Source of the DNA: Suillus spraguei
Taxonomy: Eukaryota; Basidiomycota; Agaricomycetes; Boletales; Suillaceae
DNA length: 64,000 bases
Direction: 5' to 3'
NCBI GenBank assembly: GCA_016800925.1
Contig: JABCPU010000283.1
Location: 1-64,000 of the forward strand
Part shown: positions 9,786-20,089 of the stretch, one piece after another
How positions within the stretch are numbered: the first letter of the stretch is position 1
Layout of the letters: every line of letters starts with the position of its first letter
Notes under the pieces: model-generated
The model's database searches: none
What the model saw: only the letters and a program-made list of their open reading frames with translations
What the model was told of the DNA's origin: nothing
Program-made: the position numbers and the translations under genes

Positions 9786-11917
9786 ATGTCGCATCAAGTC
9801 AAGTATCCTGAACTGTCTCAGCTCTCCCCAAAGTCCAAGGATGCCGCGTACAAAAGACTATGGCGTGAAGAGACGAAATCAGACCCTGATAAAAAGGAAA
9901 ACTACAGGAAAAAGCAGAATGAGTACAAATGACGTTCGCGTGCGAAGTTATTAGCTCTTAAACTTCAGCAGTCCAACGTAGACTCGGAACCTCCTGAAAA
10001 GCGACGTCGGGTTATATCACCTGATACAGGTCCTTCAGACTCCAATACGCCAGCATCTAATTCTCCAACTGTTATAGCAAGTCCATCGCATGGTAAATAC
10101 AACTCCCCAGATAATATGACTCTCCCAGGTATATCTGATGTTATAATAGATCACACACTGGTTCAAGCTTTACCTTCATGTCAATTCAGCAACATCTCCG
10201 TCACTACAGAACGTCCTCCGTTGACTCGTGATGTAAATGTCATGACAAAAATTTCATCGATTTATCCCTCTACCTCTCCGAATGATGACCCAGCACCGTC
10301 CACTCCTTTGACACCACTCAGTGACTTACCGTATCACTCCAAAGATCTCGCAACTAATATCCTAGGGGTTCAGGTATCTTCATTTTCGGATACAGTTCAA
10401 TGGTCGAGCAGATTCACAACCGTACTACCATGCATTTGGAAGGGTGAAGAAAATCTATGTCAAGCAGACGCCGATACGGTCCGATATTTCTCCCAGCTTC
10501 CAGAATCTGATCCTGAGTCATCGAAACATGTTGTCCACGTACATCAGCACAGTTGGTATTTCAACCCAGAAGCGCTATGTGATCTTGTTGCAAAAACGCT
10601 TCGCAAAGGGAAATGCATCGTCATTCGTGCAGCTCAAAAACCTCAGCCAGCGAAGCTTGATGTAGACTACTTAGAAGCTCTCGGTTTCTCGCAGTATATG
10701 CATGTCCCCATACATGGCCAGTCATTTTTAGATGCATTGCTTCTTAGCCAATCTTACACAGTTTAACAGATGTTGAAAAGTGCACTAGGGATTATACACA
10801 CCCACACATTGAAGGAACCATCAAAGAATTCATCAACAACTTGGACGACCCGAATAGTATCCAGTTCATACTGGACCTTCCATATTCGGGAGCAGGCATC
10901 CCAGAATCTTTGCGGTGCATACATGTCCGTTCTCCTAAATTATTCTTGTAACCCTCCATTTCCTTAGACTTCTTGATCATGGCATTGTCCACAGGTGGAA
11001 CCAGACCACAGCTGAATACCCCATTGTCGATCCAGTCCATCCGGACAATTTTCTCGTGAATGGGTGGGCTCTGGCCCATCACCCTGCAGTTTTGACAAAC
11101 TTTCACCATGATTCAGACGGAGGCATTACTTTTGTTCAGTCGGTACTGGGGAAAAAAATGTGGATCACAGCCTTCCCGAAAAATCCAAGCATTTCGCGGA
11201 CCAAATTCTCAGAACATTCTCTAGAGTTGACGAACACTCCCATAAATCCTGATAAGATCAAGGCAAATTGGGATATAGAGGTAGTTACTCTCGAGGAGGG
11301 CGATATGTTGTGAGTCAATTTCTCGATACATTTATCATTGGTGGCTCACCTCTTCCAGGATACAACCGCCAGGACAATACCATGCAGTTTTCACACCCAC
11401 AGCCTCATTTTCCAAGGGAGCTCACTGTTTCAACTACGAATTCTTGCATCAGATGGAGCTATCTTGTCATCTAGATGCGAAACACGGGAAATACCTTACA
11501 AATCAACTACATGAACACTCCCTCGACATGCTTCATTGAATGGTCCTTCATCTACCCTGCGCATCTTCCAATACCAGTGAGTAATAAATATATTGCACTC
11601 ATGAATCATCTCAACACTATAGCAAGGGTTTTTCACAAGACCTCTCATTGCTCTCTGCATGATGGTTATAGAATCCAATAAATATGTTGCTTCTGGCAGC
11701 AACAAGAAGAAATCCCTCCATAGATCTACCACAAAGCCTGCAGTCGAAATTTGTAACGCGATCGTCAAGTATTTTTGGAAAGATATGAAGTCTGCAAGTT
11801 CAGTATATGTCAATGGGCCTTGTAAGACTCGCCGCCATCAGAGTCTAACATGTCCTGGAGAGCTTATAAACAGACAAGAACTTGCGATTTGCCTGCAGCC
11901 ATATACAAAGCTATAGT
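9786..11917 (+). pseudogene. JmjC/cupin-type 2-oxoglutarate oxygenase gene, disrupted
   Basis: ATG at 9786, in-frame TGA at 9930-9932 (codon 49), then a long frame containing VHQHSWYFNPEALCDLV and GKCIVIRAAQ. A 53-bp intron (10915-10967) joins to LLDHGIVHRW and NGWALAHHPA, and then to FHHDSDGGITFVQSVLGKKM. A second intron (11310-11358) joins LEEGDML to IQPPGQYHAVFTP. The HHD motif (about 11104) and the later His of QYHAV match the HxD...H iron ligands of JmjC/cupin oxygenases. Another TGA follows at 11537. A further frame (11659-11917) may be the C-terminal exon but is out of register. If the first TGA is real, an internal start at 10116 still leaves the oxygenase fold. The substrate is unknown. 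Confidence 0.6.
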
Positions 11918-11989
11918 ATTTATATAATTTGAGGCAGATACATGAATGGATTACTTGGCATTTTATACAATAAAAGTGCTCCTCTCGCC

Positions 11990-12420
11990 TGCGGATGGTC
12001 CTTGTTTATCTGCAACGGTATCGAATTAAAAGGAGCCACGGCAGAACTTGCTGATGCCAGCGAGACAAAGTCTTAGCGATGACTAACCAAGAAGCACAAG
12101 ATAGATGACATTATCATCAGCTCTGAAAGTGAGCCCAAAGATGCTGATAAGCCGAGGGCTGTAGCATGCAAGTGGCACCGCAACATTGCACTGCATTCAA
12201 CTACTACTAATGTTTATGCTCCAAAGTTTCACACATCGTCAATAAATCAGGCAAACCAAACTTCGTTTCTATTTGCCTCCCTCATCATAGGAAAAGTTCG
12301 TCGCCTCTTATGAGAAACTTCATCCCCTTTGTATTATTCTTACTCTCCTCCTCGTCGCCTACCAATGACTCATCTTACAAAAAGTTCATCACTTCTTGCG
12401 AAAAACTTTATTTCCCTACA
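11990..12420 (+). pseudogene. KDZ-like element remnant, copy 2 (3' end)
   Basis: The frame AELADASETKS, LTKKHKIDDIIISSES and DADKPRAVACKW matches the minus-strand frame at 41840-42050 (AELADASSTKS, LTKKCKAADIIFVSDS, DAGQPRAVASEW), here with stops. The following 12290-12420 matches in the same relative order the tandem repeat at 41484-41790 ('aaaagttcgtcgcctcttatgagaaactt'). So this is a second, more decayed copy of the 3' end of the element at 41.5-43.2 kb, in opposite orientation. Confidence 0.65.
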
Positions 12421-12424
12421 CCTC

Positions 12425-12705
12425 ACAGTTTGCTTAGAGGCAATTCAATGTTATTGAAGTGTGACAAGCTGATCATCCTGGTACGATAAATGACGGCAAA
12501 GTATTTTGGTTCAGGACATAGAAACTTGGATTATATCGGATCATCCAAGCAAGGTCTTGCATTTTCTGTCGTTATAATTACAAGTACTCATCATCCCCCA
12601 CTGCTACTCTCAAGGCTCACAATATTTCCTTAATATCATTAGATAATTCTCAAAAACAGTCTGTAAGCAGGAAAACCAAGTATTTACTATCGCTTGACCC
12701 GCTTT
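12425..12705 (+). repeat. Dispersed module A, copy 1 (upstream of TET/JBP gene)
   Basis: Aligns with 31480-31742 over about 270 bp with scattered differences: shared blocks include TGATCATCCTG/CATCATCCTGG, ATAAATG, TCGGATC, TACAAGTACTCATCATCC, AAAAACAGTCT and AACCAAGTATTTACT. The two copies sit in the same orientation, each a few hundred bases upstream of a multi-exon gene. No coding potential is seen. Confidence 0.75.
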
Positions 12706-12816
12706 CCATAATGCTGTAAATTGTCGTCTAAGGACGACATTTCTATCAGCCAATCATATGAGATATAAGTCCACTCACCTTGAAAAAAAATTCACCATGT
12801 ATCATACATAAATCAA

Positions 12817-13162
12817 GGTTTCTCTTCAAGTCTAATTTGTGTAGCATCCAGGCGTGTAGAAATGTGTATACATGATGGAGCAACTTGCGTTACTTAAGTC
12901 AGTTAAGTCAGTCAAATGGAATGTCAGTCCGGTCTGTCAAGGTCAGGCAAGTAAACAATTATGTGAGTCATTCAAGTCAGTCAATTAATGGTTTCTCTTC
13001 AAGTCTCATTTGTGTAGCATCTAGGCGTGTAGAAATGTGTATACATCATGGAGCAACTTGTGTTACTTAAGTCAGTTAAGTCAGTCAAATGGAATGTCAG
13101 TCCGGTCAGGCAAGGTCAGGCAAGTAAACAGTTACATAAGTCATTCAAGTCAGTCAATTAAT
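12817..13162 (+). repeat. Tandem duplication, 173-bp unit, two copies
   Basis: Unit 1 starts at GGTTTCTCTTCAAGTCT (12817), unit 2 at the same motif (12990). Each contains GTGTAGCATC(C/T)AGGCGTG, a cluster of AAGTCAGTYAA motifs and a closing GTCAGTCAATTAAT. The units differ at a few bases. The core is also related, inverted, to 29905-30020 (tttctacacgcctagatgct). It lies just upstream of the TET/JBP gene. Confidence 0.85.
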
Positions 13163-13228
13163 TGAACTTCGCCGTCATTACTTTGCAGATTGAGACAACC
13201 AAGTATTGATTCTTCGCCATTCCACCAC

Positions 13229-16070
13229 ATGTCTAGTAAATTCACTGCAAATATCTGGACATCGCTGTCCACTCAGACTCTCACCGAGCTTATAGCATTG
13301 CTGCCTGATATCATCAAATCTTATCCAGAATCTGACGCCCCAGTCCTTCTCTATGAATTTCTGGCATCCAATATGCCTAAATTTGAGGACCAACTCTCAG
13401 AACCTTGTTCCACAAGTCCAGGAAATCAAGCATTTGTATCAGAGAGCACAGGGAATGCGATGAAGAGACAGCTACGCCCTAGGACAAATATTGATATCTC
13501 CACTGGTGAGCTTCTGTATGTATTGATGTGTAATTTGTCAAATTAATTTTCTTCGACCCCAGAACCAGCCGCACATATTACTCTAGGCTCATCTTCTAAA
13601 TCTTCTAAATCCTTCAAGATAAAGAGACAACCACTATCCAGACGAAACATAGGCGCAACAAGTAAGCGCTGCTGCAGGGATGGAATGAGAGTGGAACTTT
13701 TTGAGGGTCCTCCTAGAAAAAGGGCTAATATTGATTATGGGGATAATAAGGAGATGGAGCAGGAGGATGAGAACGAGGATGAGGAGGACGAGGAGGGTAA
13801 AGATGAGGAGCGGGAGCAGGATGAGGAGCGGAAGGGGGATTTGACAAATAAAGAGGTCGCCTGGCAAACTGATGGATCTCCTCCCCCTCCAGACACAGAT
13901 ATGTTAACAAGAATTGCAGAGTTAGCAAACCTGTGGTCCTCAGATAAACTGAAACACATCCAAAATCTTCTGGCTGTTATCCAAGAGCAAAAATGTGCCA
14001 TTGTCAATCCCACCTCTGCAAATGATCTCACCTTGCAAAAACTGATCCGCAAGTGCCAAACTAATGGTGAAAATGGCCAATATCTCTCCTTTATCTCTAT
14101 GATAGACAACATCCGGCTAGCTTTTCATTTGGCTTTGTACGCTCTTGGTTTTTTTATTATTGTCCATCTATTGACTCAAGTTTATCATTCAGTTTTAAGA
14201 ATTCACCAAAGGCTAGCTTTAGACAGCTGGAGAAAGACATGGGGTTATCCAGGGGGTCAGTCTCTGAAATGTCAAAGCAAGGACAGCGTCTAGCCTTTAT
14301 TGCATGTGCTGGTGAGCTGCACCTTTCTGTTTTATTTTGAATATAACAAGATTATAATTGTTAGGAACACCGTATATTCTGCTACTTATAGCAGTATCAG
14401 GGATGGCCGGGCAGTTTATTCATCAAACCAAAATAACTCCTGATATGGTATCTACCTTCTCCAAGATTCTCCATTCCCCGAAATGCAAGTAATTTTGTAA
14501 TATCATTTGGAATAAATACTCATTCTGCATAGTGTGGACCAAGGAAACCGGGACTGTAAACCATGTGACTAGGATAGTTGAACTCATAACCATCATACAT
14601 ATGCAGGCTCAGTCCCAACTTCGATTTACTATCTTTACCGGGGGGCTGGACTGCTGCTCTAAAGATCTTGTCTTAAACTTCTCTGATATATCAGGATGTG
14701 ATGAATTACTATCTACTCTCCCTTTCAAGTACGTTTTCTAATCTTGCAATTTGGGGATTCATCTGAAGAATTTGTTTCCTCCAGTACATATACTCTTCCT
14801 GAACGAGACATAAATATCTGGAGTCCTTTACTGTCTCCTAATACTGTCTCTCACAAGTACCTGTCTTTTATCGATCAGCCCGCTGTGGAGATGGCCGACC
14901 GTCAGCTTGTCAAGATCAAATCACCTCTTTGTATGAGCGCCTTTCTTCCATCTCCAGTCAATAAAGAGAATTGTTCTTTGTGGACTAGTCAGGAGCGACA
15001 GAAGGCAATGAAAGCTACTAAGGTAACTGATCTGCGCGACATTCAGCCCAAGGTAAACTATCATTTATCATGCTTCCAGTCCAGCACTCAAATTTTGATA
15101 TAGATAAATGAACTCTTTGATGGTAGCATTAGAAAAGACGGACAGTATTTACATATCTCTCATGGAGCCGTTGAAAAGTGAGTTTTCTCAATCTAATCCA
15201 GAGTTATATACTCATTGAAATACTTTTAGCCAGGATGTTAAGTTCGTTGATAAGGACAGAACGTTTTTGGGTCTTTGGATCTCACAAACGTCCCCAATCA
15301 TCAATGACCGCCTCCAGCAGCTCCAGGATTACCTTCATGTGGAGATGCCCAGTCAAATGATTCCTATTGACTCTTCACTAAATCCAGGTGGAACGTTTAC
15401 AACGATGCACTTCGACTACTTTACCAGATATGGTGAACAGGTATATATTCTCTCTTCTGACTAGCATAATCTAATTCGCATCTCAGGGCACTGGAGCTCC
15501 TATTGGAATCCATCCAGACTTGCTACACAAGACGGGTAAATTCAGGGTCAATCATATGCAAAGGATCCCTTATGCATCCAGTACCATCCACGCCAATCAG
15601 GAGCAGTACTCCATTCTGGCAGAAATTATCCAAGATATATGCAGGCTCATTGCACAGGCAATAGAAAAATATCTTCCTGATGTGTACTCTCGACTTAACT
15701 TCATGTGCTCATTGTTGCCGATGGGCGAGAACCTGGTCACTGCACCCTTTACTGGTTTATACTTAATATCCAGTGTACCACCACTGGTCATCTGGATGCA
15801 GAAGACGATTTAGTATGTTGTGTCATTCCCTTTGGCAAGTTTCTTAACGGACAGTTTGTTCAATACAAGACTGGACTTGTCTTTGATATTGTGCCAGGAG
15901 ACTTTTTTATCTTTCCATCTTCGAAAATCACTCACTTTAACCTTCACTTCGCCGGTTTCCGAGGTTCCTTAGTATTACATTCAGATGGATCAACAAATTC
16001 TTGGGTGGATAATAGGAATGGATGGAAAAATCATATGACTACTACTTTTGATTCATCGATTATACTCTAA
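13229..16070 (+). pseudogene. TET/JBP-family 2OG-Fe(II) dioxygenase-like gene with a frameshift
   Basis: Multi-exon, with short GT-AG introns at about 13505-13561 and 15440-15486. The N-terminal region is basic then strongly acidic (E/D run about 13750-13840). Later come FRQLEKDMGL, LLIAVSGMAGQF, an exon from about 14784 to 15051, LGLWISQTSPIINDRL and a 'GTF' strand with TMHFDYFTRY. The C-terminal domain has GHLDAEDD (HxD iron ligands, about 15785), a later ITHFNLHFAG (distal His, about 15930) and FRGSLVLHSD (Arg for 2-oxoglutarate), the pattern of fungal TET/JBP enzymes that oxidise 5-methylcytosine. One base appears to be missing near 15755-15760 (PFTG to FILNIQ), and the exon near 14520-14740 reads poorly, so this is a recent pseudogene or a sequence-error case. 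Catalytic residues remain. Confidence 0.65.
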
Positions 16071-16855
16071 TAGATCATTCTACAAATTATGTTCAATCAT
16101 CAGCTGTGCGTCATGTCTTTAAATCCATGCTTCATGAGTGCTTTGGTACCATGATTGTCTGTGAAATGAAGATCATCTATGTGATGGTCGTAGATTACCA
16201 TAGGATACAAGAAAATAATACTGCATACGGGACGGACTCTTCTGTAAGGATTCTATATTCTCTACGTGTGGACCAGCACTTCAGATTAAAGATGCTCGAA
16301 AGCAGCCATGTGGCTCACTTACAAGTCAGTTATTTTAGTCCTGTGTATACCTCAATTTGGTCAGTTAGACGCATCATTGGCACTGACCCGGTCTGACCTG
16401 ATTTAATGTATCATATGCCATCAAAATAAACAATCCGGTCCTGGGAGTCAAATGTGAAGTAGTCACCTCGGTAGTTCATGAGTTTTATTTTAATACCCAC
16501 TTCTCTTTCTCCACGTCAAGGTTGAACATCATCTGTGATAATCATAGTCGTAGTTTGACCATAGGAGGCAAGTTACGCAGCAGAAATCTATCTAGCATTA
16601 GTGAAGCAAGCATCAACACTTGACATCCATAATGAAATTGGAAGGACGAGCCCGAGGTCAAACGGAAACTGATTAATCTTCCATAAGCAATAAGTAAATG
16701 ACTGACATCAGACTGACTTTGAACAAGAGATTCGCCATCCATGAAACAAGTTGTATGTACTCTGGGACAAATAGCAACTGTAGAAATAATAAATATACAC
16801 TGTACAGCCCTTGCAATTAAATGCTAACGTTCGACACAATCAATTTGCAGTGGAA
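16071..16855. other. Intergenic, no gene seen
   Basis: About 780 bp downstream of the TET/JBP frame without a supportable ORF. Near 16428 the phrase cggtcctgggagtca also occurs at 28520, just before repeat R copy 2, so part of this stretch may be an interrupted start of repeat R copy 1. Confidence 0.35.
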
Positions 16856-17820
16856 CAGTCAATAACTGAACGTCCCCTGGGGAGATGACTGCCAACTTGT
16901 TTGCAAGGAGCTTCCTTATCTTTTGAAAGTGAGAGCTGTTTTTCAAGTGGGCCGTGAGCCATCAAAGATAATCAACCACGAGACACATTTCTCAAAATAA
17001 AACAAAACATTTAAAATTGGTCAAGGTATGACTAGTTGTAAAATTAAATGTAAAGATATATCTCGAGCCAACGCCAGTTGGAGCATCCAACTCTGAGAAA
17101 GGGGAATTACTTAAAGCTAAAGTCAAAAGAAACATTCAACATTGTGAAATGGATGACCTTCTGGAAGATACTAGATAGATGCATAAAGAAATCCGATGAC
17201 AAATTCAAATGAAACGTTCGACGAACATAGATATGGGAAGATACCCAGACCATAGTCAACCAAAGCGTTCGACATGGTAGAGGTGTCAACAACCAGCTGG
17301 AAATTAGTAGCTAGAGGTTCAAAGACACATTCCAGGCTTAAGGCAAGCAAAGCGTTCGACGAATAGAGATGAGAGGATACCCCAGGCCATGGTCAAATGC
17401 AGCGTTCCACGACATTGTATAAATGTGGACATTTAGCTGGAAATCACTAGCTAAAGGTCCAAACAGAGGTCTCAAAGTCCATTGAAGCGTTTGAGAAAGA
17501 GATCAAAAAATGTAGTGATCGAACGGACCTGCCGAGTCAAACAAAGCGTTTGATGAAGAGATGAGAAGACGTGGTAGCCTAATGGTCCTGCCGAGTCAAA
17601 CAGAGTGTTTGACGACGTCGTAGGGTGCAAATCACGACATTGTATAAATGTAGACATCAAGCTGGAGATTACTAGCTGGAGGTCCAAACAGAGATCCCAT
17701 TCCCAGTCCAATGAAGTGTTTGGATGAAGAGATGAGAAGACGAGTCAAATGGACCTGCATTTGGGAATTACTAGGACTTGGTGTGATTATGTAAGGACCT
17801 AAAATAAAGCTACTGGTGCT
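16856..17820 (+). repeat. Dispersed repeat R, copy 1 (with short VNTR)
   Basis: Closely similar to 28540-29625: both start near CTGGGGAGATGACTGCCAAC, share CACGAGACACATTT and TATCTCGAGCCAACGCCAG, and end GATTATGTAAGGACCTAAAATAAAGCT. The second half holds units of about 59 bp built on GAGTCAAACRAAGCGTTYGA ... GGACCTGCC; copy 1 has two to three such units (17470-17620). No coding content is evident. It directly abuts the dihydropyrimidinase-like pseudogene. Confidence 0.85.
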
Positions 17821-17833
17821 TCATGTACCAAGT

Positions 17834-19239
17834 TTAAGGCCGCCATTCGCTCAACCAAACATCTCTTGGTCCTGGAAGTAGACTCTTCTGCCTCCAGATG
17901 TACTGACCATACTCCATCTCCCCAACCACCTCCCCATGGCTGAACACCACCTTACCTCTGATAATCGTGTACCTCGGCCAGTTCTTGAACTCAATACCCT
18001 CAAACGGTGTATAGTCAACAGCATGGTGCAACATCTCGTTCGTGAGATTGAATGACTGGAACTTCGTTTGCGGGTACCAGATAACTAGATCAGCATCGAA
18101 GCCAGGGGCAATGCTGCCCTTTTTCTTCAATCCATACAGCTTAGCTGGGTTTGTCGATGTGACCTCGACAAATTTCTGTGGGGAGATGCGCCCGGAGAGG
18201 ACGCCGCCAGAGAAAAGAAGAGGAACACGAGTTTTGACACCAGGCAGCCCATTGGGGATGAGGCGGAATTTGCCGTATGGAAGGTTTCCGTCTTTGAGCC
18301 CGCGCTGCTTTCCATTTGGATGATTAAATTTGGTAGGGGAGTGTTCTGAAGAAACAATGGTGAATGTTCCGTTCTTGACCCCAGCCCACATGGAGTCTTG
18401 GTTGGACTTGTCCTCCCGGATCGGAGGTGAGCATACACACTTGGCTCCTGCATAAAGCAGGTAAGACAAAGGTTAGCCAAATATAGCAGACGAGTCCGTA
18501 CCTTCAAAGTCCCCCTTTCACATCAAATCAGCGAGAAGGAACATGTACTGGGGACACGTTTCACCGTAGATAGGAAGCAGCCTCATTTGTGCATTGCAGA
18601 TGTGTGTTGTGGCAGGCCCACCGGATATATGTCCATCCACGGGAATTCATTTTCGACGATTTGGGGCGTCGGATTGGTGATGATGACATGGAAAGCGTAG
18701 TCGCAATAGGATTGGTCCTTGGTGAGTTTGTGGTAGTCCTCAATAACAGTAATGATACTCTCATCCTTTTTCATTTGAGAAGCGAACATGATTACTGTTG
18801 TCGTTCCTCCAGCTACCGCACTGCGCGTGCCCGTAATGAAAGTGTCACCGACAAAGTTTTCGGGATTGGGGACAACCCCATTCGTAATGATAGAGTGATC
18901 AATGTCTACACCAACGGTAGCTTCATAAAACTACACAACACAATAAGTGTCTGAGCAGAAGATGATGAGATTTACTAACCTGGCTCAGATGAACATGAGC
19001 ATCAACTCCTCCAGGAGTTATAAAAGCCCCTTCAGCGTCAATCTCTTGTGCACCGGGTGCAACTGGAAGACTAGGACCTATAGCGACAATGGTTCCATCC
19101 TGACATGGACAGTGACACGTCAGTAAAACTCGAACACAATAGCAGGTGGTGTTCATACTTTGATTCCAATATCACAAGACTCCCAAATGTCCGATGCAGT
19201 CACGACTGTACCATTGCGAATGACTAGGTCAAAATCCAT
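17834..19239 (-). pseudogene. Dihydropyrimidinase/hydantoinase-like gene, internally deleted
   Basis: Four exons: 19239-19159, 19099-18980, 18930-18502, 18447-17834. Exon 1 starts MDFDLVIRNGTVVTASDIW; exon 2 ends TPGGVDAHVHLSQ (the HxH metal motif of cyclic amidohydrolases). Exon 3 has DTFITGTRSAVAGGTTTVI and YCDYAFHVIITNPTPQIV, then jumps to NAQMRLLPIYGETCPQYMF. Exon 4 has CVCSPPIRE and the C-terminal GFDADLVIW. The segment that should hold the carbamylated Lys (SIKVF...) and the HAE/HVS metal ligands is missing, and a TGA interrupts exon 3 before KGDFEG. It therefore cannot be an active amidohydrolase. Flanking introns (about 49-59 bp) are still well formed, so the loss is fairly recent. 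Confidence 0.8.
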
Positions 19240-20089
19240 GGCAGGGTATCAACAAAAGCTCCAGCATATCGCACAAGAAACAACACAGATAAATACTCTC
19301 CTGGAGATAACAAGAAGATCACATGAACATCATCTTACTTTATCTTCCAGAAGCAAGGTCTTGTGCCAGGAAGCACGCCTTGGAAGTTATGGCTGATTTT
19401 AGTAGTCTGGACACAGGCGGGCGCCTGATAAAGGGTGACATACGCTTATGTTAGTGAAGAACAAAATCTAGTACTAGGTGTATGCTAATAAGATCACACC
19501 AATGTGCATTTGTCATGTGCAATGATTTAAGATACATGTATGCTAATAAAGTCCATCTTTTGTCTTGGATTGCCAGCACATTTGTCATGCACATTGGGTG
19601 TGCACAATCTTGTCGGCTGTGAGCATCAGTTTAACATACATGTATGCTAATGGAATCAGCAGTCTGACTTTGATTGGTAGCATCACTATCATGTGCATCA
19701 GTGCACACATACTTAGTGACTGTGCGCATCACTGCGCACACACTCATTGCCCATGTGCATCTGTGCGCACTCTCTCATTGGCAGCACATCTGTGTACACA
19801 CTCTCATTGGCTATGGCAAGCCTGGACGCCATATGATTATTTGGTTAAAGGGATGGCTTGCACAAAATAAGTATATGATCTCCTTGCTATTGTTTGGACC
19901 GATGTATCGGATATCCTCTAGTTGCAACTTTAGTCCAGTTATTGTTTACCCTGGAATAATAATGGCCCCCAAAAGTTCTCATGAAGCCAAACGATGTTAT
20001 GAAACACCTATTTCATTAGCAAAACAAAACTAAGTCAACAGGCCTAATATATAAGTACTACACAAGCAACTTGTCCACAAAGGCAACCA
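19240..20089. other. Intergenic with short direct repeats
   Basis: Between the amidohydrolase start and the 3' end of the ABC gene. It holds three occurrences of a TGTATGCTAATAARRTC / TACATGTATGCTAAT motif (about 19480, 19535, 19640) spaced about 55-105 bp apart, and a GTGCGCA-rich cluster (19690-19810: CATGTGCATC, TGCGCACAC, ACTCTCATTGGC). No gene is seen. It would contain the amidohydrolase promoter. Confidence 0.5.
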
